Below, one piece after another: positions 1-7,444 of a stretch of 36,030 bases of DNA. Both the position numbers and the translations under genes were made by a program. Numbering within the stretch: the first letter of the stretch is position 1; every line of letters starts with the position of its first letter. This stretch comes from an uncultured SAR116 cluster alpha proteobacterium (lineage in GTDB: Bacteria > Pseudomonadota > Alphaproteobacteria > Puniceispirillales > Marisalimonadaceae), in NCBI GenBank assembly GCA_902595145.1, contig CACJOU010000012.1:1-36030 (forward strand), given 5' to 3'. The notes beneath the pieces were generated by a model. That model was not told the DNA's origin. It ran no database searches and saw only the letters and a program-made list of their open reading frames with translations.

Positions 1-1
1 T

Positions 2-802
2 GAACCACAAGCTCTATGGTCACCTAAATTACCCATTAAAGAATGGGAAAAATCTTCTGGAACATTTTTATCATCCTCAAATCCATTAAACGAAGATGCT
101 ACTGGTAAATGGTCTCTTAAAAAACATTTACCACCTAAATGGGAAATGCAATATGACAATATTAAGTTTTTTGCAACTCCAACTTCTTTCAGACATCTTG
201 GTTTTTTTCCAGATCAATCTCCCCATTGGGTTTGGGCTTCCCAAAAAATACAATCTTTTATTAAAATTCAAGATAAAAATTATTCTCCCAAAATTCTCAA
301 CCTTTTTGGTTATTCTGGTCTTGCTTCATTACACGCAGCCTCCCACGGCGCTTCTGTAACACATATTGATGCAAGTAAAAAAGCAATTAACTTTGCTTTT
401 GAAAATAGGGACTTGTCTTCATTTCAACAATTACCAATTAAATTTATAACAGAAGACGCCATTAAATTTGTTAAACGAGAAATTCGTCGAGATAATAAAT
501 ATGATGGTGTAATTCTTGATCCACCAAAATATGGAAGAGGGCCAAATGGCGAAAGATGGGATTTTTTTAATGATCTTCCAATTTTGTTAAAGTTAATTAC
601 TCAAATATTAACTCCTCAACCTATTTTTATTATTCTAAATAGCTATGCAATTAGAGCTAGTCACTTAGCTTTACATTTTGCGTTAAATGAAACAATGAGA
701 GGTTTTTCTGGTAAAGTTGAATCTGGCGAACTATCCATTGTTGAAGATCAGGAAGATCCAAGACATATAAACACAGCCATCTTCGCTAGATGGGAACAAT
801 AA
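2..802 (+). CDS. Class I SAM-dependent methyltransferase, 5' end cut by window
   Basis: The reading frame is open from base 2, so the gene begins outside the window and about 267 codons are visible. The fold is a class I SAM-dependent methyltransferase: a glycine-rich SAM motif (NLFGYSGLASL), an acidic residue after the second strand (THIDASKKA) and a catalytic-type motif IV, DPPKYGRG. The DPPK motif and the FRHLGFF...HW.W block resemble the RlmI-like/Methyltrans_SAM group, which acts mainly on rRNA bases; the substrate here is inferred, not seen. The first ATG in the window (146) is internal, because conserved-looking PQALW sequence lies in frame upstream. It converges on the SpoU-type RNA methyltransferase with 5 bp between the two stop codons. 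Confidence 0.8.
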   Translation, partial: EPQALWSPKLPIKEWEKSSGTFLSSSNPLNEDATGKWSLKKHLPPKWEMQYDNIKFFATPTSFRHLGFFPDQSPHWVWASQKIQSFIKIQDKNYSPKILNLFGYSGLASLHAASHGASVTHIDASKKAINFAFENRDLSSFQQLPIKFITEDAIKFVKREIRRDNKYDGVILDPPKYGRGPNGERWDFFNDLPILLKLITQILTPQPIFIILNSYAIRASHLALHFALNETMRGFSGKVESGELSIVEDQEDPRHINTAIFARWEQ

Positions 803-807
803 AAGAT

Positions 808-1617
808 TTAATTAGGATTTTTCCTAATTGATTCATAAAGTACAATTCCTGTAGATACCGCCAAGTTAAGGCTGTCTGATTTACCTAGCATTGGTATTTT
901 TATCAATTGATCACAATTATTGATAAATTCATCTGACAAACCGTTTTGCTCATTACCCATTGCTAAAACAAAAGGTGTTTTCCAATTAGCCTCGGTGTAA
1001 TTGGAAGCTTTCTTTAATGAGGTTCCAATCAAACTTATATTTTTATCAGACTTCCATTTTAAAAACTTTTCAAGATTTGAGGCTATAATGTTTATGTTAA
1101 AAATAGCTCCCATACTCCCCCTTACTGCTTCATATGAAAAAGGGTCTGTACATTCATTAAGTAGAACGCAGTCACTAGCCCCCATACCATCCATAGTCCT
1201 TAGTATTGTACCTAAATTACCAGGGTCCCTTACATTTTCAAGAGCAACAATGCGTTTATTATCAACGGAATTAGGAAGACGATGCCATTTTTGCATAAAA
1301 ACACCTAATACATTTTGAGGGTTATCTTTATGTGACAATTTAGATAATATTTGAGAAGACACTGCTATTGTATCTGCACCTAATGAAGTAGTCTCATTCA
1401 CTAAATCATGTATAGCTAAGTTATCTCTATTCTCTTTATTAAATAATAAATATTTAATATCCCATTTATTCTCTAAAGCTTCTTTGCAAATTCGAACACC
1501 TTCTGCGACGAAAAGGTTCAAATCTTTTCTATATTTACGATGATGTAAACTATTTATTAATTTAACTTTATTATTAGTTAAACTAGAAATTTCATATTGT
1601 TTTCCAGAAACAACCAA
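808..1617 (-). CDS. TrmH/SpoU-family RNA 2'-O-methyltransferase
   Basis: A 269-residue SPOUT-class methyltransferase. An N-terminal substrate-binding segment (about residues 15-105, with KYR and FVAEG) is followed by the knotted catalytic domain. The three SpoU motifs are present: ENVRDPGNLGTILRT (motif 1), MGNEQNGL (motif 2) and IPMLGKSDSLNLAVS (motif 3). The family methylates ribose 2'-OH in rRNA or tRNA; which site is modified cannot be told from sequence. The start is TTG at 1617, supported by an AGGA Shine-Dalgarno 8 nt upstream and an in-frame stop just before it; no nearby ATG would keep the N-terminal domain. It lies 10 bp downstream of sufE and is probably cotranscribed with it. Confidence 0.9.
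   Translation of the reverse strand: MVVSGKQYEISSLTNNKVKLINSLHHRKYRKDLNLFVAEGVRICKEALENKWDIKYLLFNKENRDNLAIHDLVNETTSLGADTIAVSSQILSKLSHKDNPQNVLGVFMQKWHRLPNSVDNKRIVALENVRDPGNLGTILRTMDGMGASDCVLLNECTDPFSYEAVRGSMGAIFNINIIASNLEKFLKWKSDKNISLIGTSLKKASNYTEANWKTPFVLAMGNEQNGLSDEFINNCDQLIKIPMLGKSDSLNLAVSTGIVLYESIRKNPN
810..829. terminator. Possible short hairpin between convergent genes
   Basis: A perfect inverted repeat, AATTAGGA / TCCTAATT with a TTTT loop, covers the last codons of the SpoU gene just past the stop of the opposing methyltransferase gene. The location suits a bidirectional terminator. The stem has only two G-C pairs and no clean U-run follows on either strand, so the call is weak. Confidence 0.3.
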
Positions 1618-1627
1618 ATTATATTTC

Positions 1628-2044
1628 CTATGCTAATTCCTCTTTAGCCGAATTTTTAATCGAAGAGACAAGAGAAGAAAGACCATTTTTTCTTGTAGGG
1701 GACAAGTGATCATTCAATCCTATTTGTTCAAGAAAATTTATATTTGTATCCAAAATTTCTTGAGGTTTTTTACCCGAAAAAACTTTTAACATTAGAGCAA
1801 TAAGCCCCTGAACTATGGCTGCATCGCTGTTTGCTAAAAAAGTAATCGTTCCATCTTCATTATGATATTTATAAAAATATACTACAGATTGACAGCCTTT
1901 CATTTTATTTTCTTCAGTTTTGAGCACTTCATCCATTTGAGGAACATTTCTACCCATATCAATTAAATATTGATACTTATCTTCCCAAGAATCAAAAAAA
2001 GAAAAATCCTCGATTAATTCATTTATTTCATTACTAAAATTCAT
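1628..2044 (-). CDS. sufE: SufE cysteine-desulfurase activator
   Basis: A 138-residue SufE-family protein, normal length for the family. SufE takes persulfide sulfur from SufS and passes it to the SufBCD scaffold in cytosolic Fe-S cluster assembly. The acceptor cysteine is Cys51 in the signature MKGCQSVV; NSDAAIVQGLIALM and the LSPTRKNGL block are also typical. Start is ATG at 2044 with only a weak GAG upstream. No other suf gene is nearby. The upstream region carries a perfect 14-bp palindrome directly abutting a plausible -10 box and resembling the one in front of mntR, which suggests metal-dependent control (inference). Confidence 0.93.
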   Translation of the reverse strand: MNFSNEINELIEDFSFFDSWEDKYQYLIDMGRNVPQMDEVLKTEENKMKGCQSVVYFYKYHNEDGTITFLANSDAAIVQGLIALMLKVFSGKKPQEILDTNINFLEQIGLNDHLSPTRKNGLSSLVSSIKNSAKEELA

Positions 2045-2060
2045 CTAAAATACTCAATTG

Positions 2061-2074
2061 TTAACTTAAGTTAA
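2061..2074. promoter_or_regulatory. Perfect 14-bp palindrome upstream of sufE, putative metalloregulator operator
   Basis: TTAACTTAAGTTAA is a perfect palindrome ending 16 nt before the sufE start codon. It matches the element in front of mntR (TTAGCCTAAGCTAA) at 11 of 14 positions, including both TTA/TAA ends and the TAAG core. DtxR/MntR-family operators are palindromes with this general look. The site abuts the proposed sufE -10 box, so a bound repressor would block initiation. The regulator is inferred. Confidence 0.5.
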
Positions 2075-2103
2075 TAATTAAACTCAAATCTATAACAAAT
2101 CAA
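2075..2103 (-). promoter_or_regulatory. Candidate sigma70 promoter of sufE
   Basis: On the minus strand TTGATT is followed 17 nt later by TAATTA, immediately upstream of the 14-bp palindrome. Spacing is ideal and the position suits a short sufE leader, but both hexamers are imperfect and the region is AT-rich, so chance matches are likely. Confidence 0.35.
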
Positions 2104-2197
2104 GAACGTAAGCTTAATCTACTTTCTAACTATTTACCCACAATAATATTGTATTTTAATTAAATCTATAATAATTTATTCTAACTAGGAGATTGAA

Positions 2198-3685
2198 ATG
2201 TTATCACTCCGTAACAAGAGAGAAAGATTTACCTTACTTAATACTCCTGTAATTTTTTGCATCTTAATAATTATAACTATTCTAAGGATATATTCTTTAC
2301 ATATATCCCCAATAGAATTGTCTGTTGACGAAGCACAATATTGGCATTGGTCGAGAAATATTGACTTTGGATATTTTACTAAACCACCATTAATAGCATG
2401 GTTGATTGGATTTTCGACTTTTATATTTGGAAATGAAGAATGGGCGGTAAGAATTTTTTCACCCATAATACATTTATTTATTTCTTTAGTTTTATGGGGT
2501 GCCGCAAAATCTTCATTTGGATCAAACTCAGGGAAAATCGCAGCTTTAATTTGGATGTTTACACCAGCAGCGTCTTTAGGTGGCTTTATAATTTCAACTG
2601 ACACTCCACTTTTATTATTTTGGTCTTTAGCTTTGTTTTTTTTATTAATATCAATAAGACAAAATTCTAGCTTTTCATCTTTATTTGTAGGTATTTTTCT
2701 TGGTTTTGCATTTTTATCCAAATATGCAGCGTTATATTTATTTATTTTCTTTATTATATGGTGGCTTATTTACGATCGAAGTAATTTTTTAAGTGTTAAA
2801 AACATATTTATTATATTTATTACAAGCATTTTAATAGCAAGCACGAATATATATTGGAATTATTTAAATGATTTTGCAACGGTAAATCATACTATTTCAA
2901 ATGCAAATCTTTCAGTGATAACTCTTAACTATCATAATGTGATTGATTTTTTATCATCTCAGTTTTTGGTCTTTGGACCTTTGTTATTTTTATTATATCT
3001 CTTGGTTATAATGGATAGCTTTTTTCAAGAAAAAAAAATAAGCCTATTAGGTATGGTTTCTTTTCCTATAATTTTTCTGATTACAATTCAAAGTTATTTA
3101 AAAATTGCAAATGCTAATTGGGCAGTTGTCGCTTATGTAGGTGCAACTCTAATCATAAGTAACTATGTAAATATGACACGAATTACTTTCTTTAGAATAA
3201 CTTTTTATTTTGGACTATTCTTAAATGTTGTTATTTCAGCATATATATTAATGATAACAATCAATGGAAGTTTTTACCCATTAGATTTAAAATCTAATCC
3301 ATTAAGGAAAAATTTAGGATTTGAAAACCTTGCTTCAAAAATACATGAAACATTTATAGAGGAAAAAGTATCAAAAATAATTTTTGAAAAAAGAGGCGAT
3401 ATCTCAAGATTTAATTATTATCTTAATAGGTATGATAATGATTTGGAAAATAAAATTTTTATAAAAACAGATAGCTTAATTCCTGGTAACTTCTATGAAT
3501 CAAATTTCAATTACGACCTAATAAATAAAACAAAAGGTGAAAAAATATTAATTGTAAGAAACTCCTCTAATTTAATAATGAACACTTACCGTCTTAATGA
3601 TATTAAATTAATAAAAACTATTACCACAAAAACGGTCAATAATTTAGAAAGAACTTATCATCTATATGTAGGAAAAATAAAATAA
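2198..3685 (+). CDS. Integral-membrane glycosyltransferase, ArnT/GT83-like
   Basis: A 495-residue polytopic membrane protein of the ArnT/PMT (GT-C) superfamily. The first periplasmic loop carries the signature SVDEAQYWHWS...GYFTKPPLIAW; the acidic pair in SVDE corresponds to the catalytic/metal site of the superfamily. About ten hydrophobic helices fill residues 15-365, followed by a soluble lysine- and asparagine-rich C-terminal part of about 130 residues. Members transfer a sugar from a polyprenyl-phosphate donor to lipid A, glycan or protein in the periplasm; donor and acceptor are unknown here. ATG at 2198 follows a good AGGAG Shine-Dalgarno. It stands alone, divergent from sufE and convergent with mntR (4 bp apart). 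Confidence 0.82.
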   Translation: MLSLRNKRERFTLLNTPVIFCILIIITILRIYSLHISPIELSVDEAQYWHWSRNIDFGYFTKPPLIAWLIGFSTFIFGNEEWAVRIFSPIIHLFISLVLWGAAKSSFGSNSGKIAALIWMFTPAASLGGFIISTDTPLLLFWSLALFFLLISIRQNSSFSSLFVGIFLGFAFLSKYAALYLFIFFIIWWLIYDRSNFLSVKNIFIIFITSILIASTNIYWNYLNDFATVNHTISNANLSVITLNYHNVIDFLSSQFLVFGPLLFLLYLLVIMDSFFQEKKISLLGMVSFPIIFLITIQSYLKIANANWAVVAYVGATLIISNYVNMTRITFFRITFYFGLFLNVVISAYILMITINGSFYPLDLKSNPLRKNLGFENLASKIHETFIEEKVSKIIFEKRGDISRFNYYLNRYDNDLENKIFIKTDSLIPGNFYESNFNYDLINKTKGEKILIVRNSSNLIMNTYRLNDIKLIKTITTKTVNNLERTYHLYVGKIK

Positions 3686-3689
3686 GCTT

Positions 3690-4103
3690 TTAAGTTTTAT
3701 TGAATTTTTCAAAAACACTTAAAGTCTCCGCACTAACGTGATGCTCTAAACCTTCAGCATCATTTTTAGCAACTTCATCATTAACACCAATTTTTATTAA
3801 AAAATTATAAACAATTTCATGTCTTTTTTTACAATAATCTGCCAAAAGTTTTCCTTTTTCAGTTAAAAAAATAGATCTATAAGGTCTGCTTTCTACTAAA
3901 CCTTCTCTCACCAAACGCCTAATTATGCTATTAACGGTAGGACCAGTCACACCAAAATGTCTTGCTAAATCGACAGCTCTTGCTTCCCCAGTCTCTCTAA
4001 TCAAATCTGCTATCATTTCAGTGTAATCTTCAGCTGTTTCTGTGTTTCTTGCATTTCTAACTTGAGCAAACCTATCAGAGTTAATTTCAATTTCATTAAT
4101 CAT
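3690..4103 (-). CDS. mntR: MntR, manganese-responsive DtxR-family regulator
   Basis: A 137-residue two-domain DtxR-family regulator without the SH3 domain of DtxR/IdeR, as in MntR. A winged helix covers about residues 27-90 (DLARHFGVTGPTVNSIIRRL is the recognition helix-turn-helix). The metal ligands of MntR can be placed: Asp26 and Glu29 (EDYTE), His95 (KRHE), Glu117, Glu120 and His121 (AEGLEHH). It would bind Mn(II) and repress transporter or related genes. I chose ATG at 4103, 8 nt after AGGAG, over an in-frame TTG at 4109 only 2 nt from the same Shine-Dalgarno. A near-palindrome lies 17 nt upstream, consistent with autoregulation. No Mn transporter gene is in the window. Confidence 0.9.
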   Translation of the reverse strand: MINEIEINSDRFAQVRNARNTETAEDYTEMIADLIRETGEARAVDLARHFGVTGPTVNSIIRRLVREGLVESRPYRSIFLTEKGKLLADYCKKRHEIVYNFLIKIGVNDEVAKNDAEGLEHHVSAETLSVFEKFNKT

Positions 4104-4120
4104 AAACAAAACTCCTAAAG

Positions 4121-4134
4121 TTAGCCTAAGCTAA
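4121..4134. promoter_or_regulatory. Near-palindrome upstream of mntR, putative MntR operator
   Basis: TTAGCCTAAGCTAA pairs at six of seven positions and ends 17 nt before the mntR ATG. It is closely related to the palindrome at the same relative position before sufE. Autoregulation is common in this family; assignment to MntR is inferred from position and symmetry. Confidence 0.5.
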
Positions 4135-4169
4135 TATAATTTATGAAAGTTTACAATTTTTTATTTTAT

Positions 4170-4198
4170 TTGTCTTTGTATTTAATTTAGATTAAATA
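4170..4198 (+). promoter_or_regulatory. Candidate promoter of the DUF1244-gapR-pyrF run
   Basis: TTGTCT and TAAATA separated by 17 nt lie 33 nt before the DUF1244 start codon, in the divergent region shared with mntR. The AT-rich background makes this tentative. Confidence 0.3.
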
Positions 4199-4231
4199 AC
4201 TCTATTAGAGCTTTCAAAATAAGGTAACATT

Positions 4232-4531
4232 ATGAATGATGAACAAAAAACAAAAGTTGAGTCTATTGTTTTTAAAAAACTTATAGATCATCTTCAAAAT
4301 AGAACTGATGTTCAGAATATTGATCTTATGAATTTAAGTGGTTTTTGTAGAAATTGCTTATCAAGATGGTATTCAGAGGCAGCTGAAGAAACTGGTTTAA
4401 AAGTAGACAAAGACCATGCTAGAGAAATAGTTTATGGAATGCCACATTCAGTCTGGAAAGAAAAATACCAAACTGATGCAGATGAAGATCAAAAAGAAAA
4501 TTTTAAAAATTCTATTCCTAAAGATCACTAA
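4232..4531 (+). CDS. DUF1244 family protein
   Basis: A 99-residue protein of the DUF1244 (SMc04008-like) family, recognised by RTDVQNIDLMNLSGFCRNCL and EIVYGMPHSVWKEKYQ. No biochemical function is established that I can cite. The FCRNCL cysteine pair suggests a metal or redox site but shows no second pair. An AAGG Shine-Dalgarno sits 7 nt before ATG 4232. The stop is one base before the gapR start codon, so the two are probably translationally coupled. Confidence 0.88.
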   Translation: MNDEQKTKVESIVFKKLIDHLQNRTDVQNIDLMNLSGFCRNCLSRWYSEAAEETGLKVDKDHAREIVYGMPHSVWKEKYQTDADEDQKENFKNSIPKDH

Positions 4532-4532
4532 C

Positions 4533-4799
4533 ATGGATGAAAAACCAAATAATAACCAACAATCAATTCAAAAAAAAGATGATAAACTTAAGAGTTTTAT
4601 AGAGAGAATCGAAAGGCTATCAGAAGAAAAAAATAATATAAATTTTGATATTAAAGAAGTATTTTCTGAGGCAAAATCAAGTGGGTATGATACAACAATA
4701 ATGAGAAAAATATTAGCTCTGCGTAAAATGGATATTGACGAAAGAGTTGAACAAGAAACATTGTTAAAAACTTATAAAAATGCACTTGGTATTTATTAA
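4533..4799 (+). CDS. gapR: GapR (DUF2312) nucleoid-associated protein
   Basis: An 88-residue, charged, mostly helical protein matching GapR: KLKSFIERIERLSEEK, then DIKEVFSEAKSSGYD and IMRKILALRKMDIDERVEQE. In Caulobacter GapR forms a clamp around overtwisted AT-rich DNA and helps topoisomerases during replication and transcription; that role is family knowledge. The N-terminal 12 residues are polar and probably disordered. I chose ATG at 4533, directly after the DUF1244 stop, because frame upstream of it only overlaps the DUF1244 gene. pyrF follows after 3 bp. Confidence 0.9.
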   Translation: MDEKPNNNQQSIQKKDDKLKSFIERIERLSEEKNNINFDIKEVFSEAKSSGYDTTIMRKILALRKMDIDERVEQETLLKTYKNALGIY

Positions 4800-4802
4800 T
4801 AG

Positions 4803-5711
4803 ATGGTCAATCATTTTGGTGACAGACTTGTAGAACAAATAAGAAAGTTTAAATCTTTTTTATGTCTTGGTGTTGATCCTCATCTAGATTTAATTCCAGA
4901 AATATTCAATGAGAATGAAACTATTAATAATATTAAAATAGTTGAAACTTTTTGTTTTTCTTTGCTAGAGGCAGTTATAGGGAAGGTTCCAGCTGTAAAA
5001 CCACAGATTGCATTGTTTGAACAATTAGGACCAGAGGGTATGATCTTATTATCATCCTTATGTAAATACGCACATTCTAAAGGCTTTCTAGTTATAATGG
5101 ATGCAAAAAGAGGTGATATAGGTAGCACTAGCAAAGCGTATGCAAATGCTTATCTTGGTAAAAATGCACCATTCCCAAGTGATGCACTTACTGTAAATCC
5201 TTGGTTAGGGCTTGATAGCCTAGAACCTTTTTTTAGTAAAGCACAATATACTGGATCAGGTTTGTTTATTTTAATTCATACTAGCAACAGAGGTTCACAA
5301 GACATTCAAGAGATTTTAACAAATCGAGATTTAAAATGTTATGAACACTTAGCCAATATACTTAAACCAATCATTGAAAAAAATAATGGTCAATCAGGAT
5401 TATCATCGATTGGGGTTGTTTCTGGTGCTACTTATAGGGAACAAGCTATATCTTTAAGAAAAATATTACCAAGTGCACCATTTTTAATTCCAGGTTATGG
5501 AGCCCAAGGAGCTTCTGCCTCTGACGCTTGCGCCCCATTAATTACTGACCAGAGTGATTCTGGTCTAAAAAGTTTTGGATTAATAAATGCGTCAAGAAGT
5601 GTGTTATTCCCAAAAAATTCATATTCGGTTAATAGTATTGGAGAATGGCAGGATATAATATTAACAGAATTAGAAAAAACTAATGATATACTTATTAATA
5701 CAAAAACGTAA
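4803..5711 (+). CDS. pyrF: Orotidine 5'-phosphate decarboxylase, long type
   Basis: A 302-residue OMP decarboxylase, catalysing OMP to UMP, the last step of de novo pyrimidine synthesis in the cytosol. The catalytic DxKxxD array is Asp100, Lys102 and Asp105 in VIMDAKRGDIGST; a substrate Asp lies in GVDPHLDL, and the phosphate-binding loop is GYGAQGASASDA followed by INASRSVLF. The length and the GYGAQG loop fit the longer (about 270-300 residue) PyrF subfamily rather than the 230-residue enterobacterial type. It lies in a tight forward run between gapR (3 bp) and queF (13 bp). Confidence 0.93.
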   Translation: MVNHFGDRLVEQIRKFKSFLCLGVDPHLDLIPEIFNENETINNIKIVETFCFSLLEAVIGKVPAVKPQIALFEQLGPEGMILLSSLCKYAHSKGFLVIMDAKRGDIGSTSKAYANAYLGKNAPFPSDALTVNPWLGLDSLEPFFSKAQYTGSGLFILIHTSNRGSQDIQEILTNRDLKCYEHLANILKPIIEKNNGQSGLSSIGVVSGATYREQAISLRKILPSAPFLIPGYGAQGASASDACAPLITDQSDSGLKSFGLINASRSVLFPKNSYSVNSIGEWQDIILTELEKTNDILINTKT

Positions 5712-5724
5712 GAAAGTTTAATTT

Positions 5725-6183
5725 ATGACAAAACCAAATCAACTTGATGCGCTTGGGAATAAAAGCGACATACCAAACCATCCAGACAAAAATGTGCTTG
5801 AAAAAGTAAATAATCCTAAGATTGGTGTTAATTATTCAATAAGGTTAACTTGTCCAGAATTTACATCTATATGCCCTGTTACTTCTCAACCAGATTTCGC
5901 TTATATCATAATTGATTACATACCAAACAAATTTATTGTAGAAAGTAAATCATTTAAGTTATATTTATTAGGGTATAGAAATCATGGTGCATTTCATGAG
6001 GATTGCACAATAACATTAGCTGAAGATATAGTTGAGCTTTTATCACCTAAATGGTTAAGGATAGGTGGTTATTGGTATCCAAGGGGTGGTATCCCAATCG
6101 ATATTTTTTGGCAGACTTGCAAACAGCCAAATGATTTATTTATACCTGATCATTTAGTTCCTAATTATAGAGGTCGGGGATAG
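5725..6183 (+). CDS. queF: PreQ0 reductase QueF, short (unimodular) type
   Basis: A 152-residue NADPH-dependent 7-cyano-7-deazaguanine reductase, making preQ1 for queuosine tRNA modification. The substrate-binding nucleophile is Cys50 in [12 protein letters not shown], with Asp57 as the acid; the family motif ESKSFKLYL follows at about residue 72, then FHEDC and the [17 protein letters not shown]-terminal block. Length and order match the YkvM-like single T-fold form, not the larger E. coli form. The N-terminal 30 residues are polar, as in other alphaproteobacterial members. It is the fourth gene of the forward run; no other queuosine gene is in the window. Confidence 0.95.
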   Translation: MTKPNQLDALGNKSDIPNHPDKNVLEKVNNPKIGVNYSIRLTCPEFTSICPVTSQPDFAYIIIDYIPNKFIVESKSFKLYLLGYRNHGAFHEDCTITLAEDIVELLSPKWLRIGGYWYPRGGIPIDIFWQTCKQPNDLFIPDHLVPNYRGRG

Positions 6184-6229
6184 GGTAAATTTTAAAACTA
6201 TAAGCTCAAAAATTTTTTAGGATTTTAAT

Positions 6230-7444
6230 ATGGAAACAAAGAATATCGAATGGCAAGTTGTTGTACTAGTATGTTCTGTAGTAATAATCATGATTATGGG
6301 AGTTAGACAAGCCTTGGGTTTATTTCTAGATCCCATAAGTCAATTTATGAATAGTGGTAAAGAATTTTTCTCATTTGCAATAGGCTTTCAAGCAATGATG
6401 TGGGGCCTTGTTACATTTTTTTTAGGAATTGTTTTAGATAAATTTGGGCCCAAGAAAGTTTTAGCATTTGGCATAATATGTTTTGCTTTAGGTATTTTTT
6501 TAATGAGTAATCCTACATCGGAAATTAAATTATTTTCAGGAACAACGCTTATGGGTTTTGGACTTGGAGGCGCAGGAATGGCTACCATGGTCAGTATAGC
6601 AGGCAAAGTGGCGCCAGTAAAAAAACGTTCTTTAGCAATGGGTTTAGTTGCTGCTGCTGGATCCTTTGGTCAATTTGCAGTTGTTATTCCTACAATGTGG
6701 ATGAATAAGGAATTTGGGTGGCAGTTTAGTTTGATTATTCTATCATTAATCTCAATTTCATTATTATTACTTTTACCTCTGTTAAATAATACTGATCAAA
6801 ACTTGGAAAAAACAGAACAATTCAAAGAAGGACTTAAAAATACAATCTTTTTTACATTAGCAGAAAAAAATTACATTTTATTAGTTTTGGGATTTTTCGT
6901 ATGTGGTTTTCACGTCACTTTTATTGGGCTTCATTTACCTACTGATCTCATATCTAAAGGCATTTCTGCTGAAGTTGCGGGATGGTCTTTAGGAATAATT
7001 GGCGTTACAAACATTATTGGTACTCTGAGTTTTGGTTGGTTAGGAATGAAAGTAAAGAAACCTCTGCCATTAGCATTTATATATTTGATGAGATCCTTAA
7101 CTATAACCATTTTTGTCTTATCACCACCTTCTGCAACTCTTGCTATTTTATTTGGAGCTGTTATAGGTATTTTGTGGTTAGCTACAGTACCTATGACTAA
7201 TGCAATTATACTCTCATTTATAGGACCTAAATACTTAGCCACATTATCTGGTATATGTTTTATTTGCCATCAAATAGGTGCTGTCTTAGGAGCTTGGCTT
7301 GGAGGTAGATTTTTTGATGTATATGGTAGTTATGAAAATATGTGGTGGCTGAGTGTTGCTCTCGGTCTAATAGCATTTTTATTAACAATTACTGTAAAAG
7401 AAGAACCATTTTTAGTTAATTCAGAATTTGAAAAAGCTGGTTAA
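6230..7444 (+). CDS. Major facilitator superfamily transporter
   Basis: A 404-residue MFS permease with about twelve hydrophobic helices in two six-helix halves separated by a polar loop near residues 185-210. The loop after helix 2 has the MFS motif A form (GIVLDKFGPKKVLAFG), repeated more weakly at GWLGMKVKKPLPL. It resembles the monocarboxylate/oxalate-formate-like branch of the superfamily, but substrate cannot be read from sequence. ATG 6230 follows AGGA by 8 nt. Its stop overlaps that of the convergent acetoacetate-CoA ligase gene (shared TTAA); a link to keto-acid uptake is only a guess from adjacency. Confidence 0.85.
   Translation: METKNIEWQVVVLVCSVVIIMIMGVRQALGLFLDPISQFMNSGKEFFSFAIGFQAMMWGLVTFFLGIVLDKFGPKKVLAFGIICFALGIFLMSNPTSEIKLFSGTTLMGFGLGGAGMATMVSIAGKVAPVKKRSLAMGLVAAAGSFGQFAVVIPTMWMNKEFGWQFSLIILSLISISLLLLLPLLNNTDQNLEKTEQFKEGLKNTIFFTLAEKNYILLVLGFFVCGFHVTFIGLHLPTDLISKGISAEVAGWSLGIIGVTNIIGTLSFGWLGMKVKKPLPLAFIYLMRSLTITIFVLSPPSATLAILFGAVIGILWLATVPMTNAIILSFIGPKYLATLSGICFICHQIGAVLGAWLGGRFFDVYGSYENMWWLSVALGLIAFLLTITVKEEPFLVNSEFEKAG

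Noticed and set aside
1001-1318. 105-codon plus-strand frame inside the SpoU gene
   Set aside because: It is antisense to all three conserved SpoU motifs; no family resemblance.
2185-2721. 178-codon open frame on the minus strand opposite the GT83-like gene
   Set aside because: It is a low-complexity antisense shadow of a well-supported membrane protein gene with a good Shine-Dalgarno.
6931-7242. 103-codon minus-strand frame inside the MFS gene
   Set aside because: It lies wholly opposite the transporter's helices, has no recognisable motif and no ribosome binding site.
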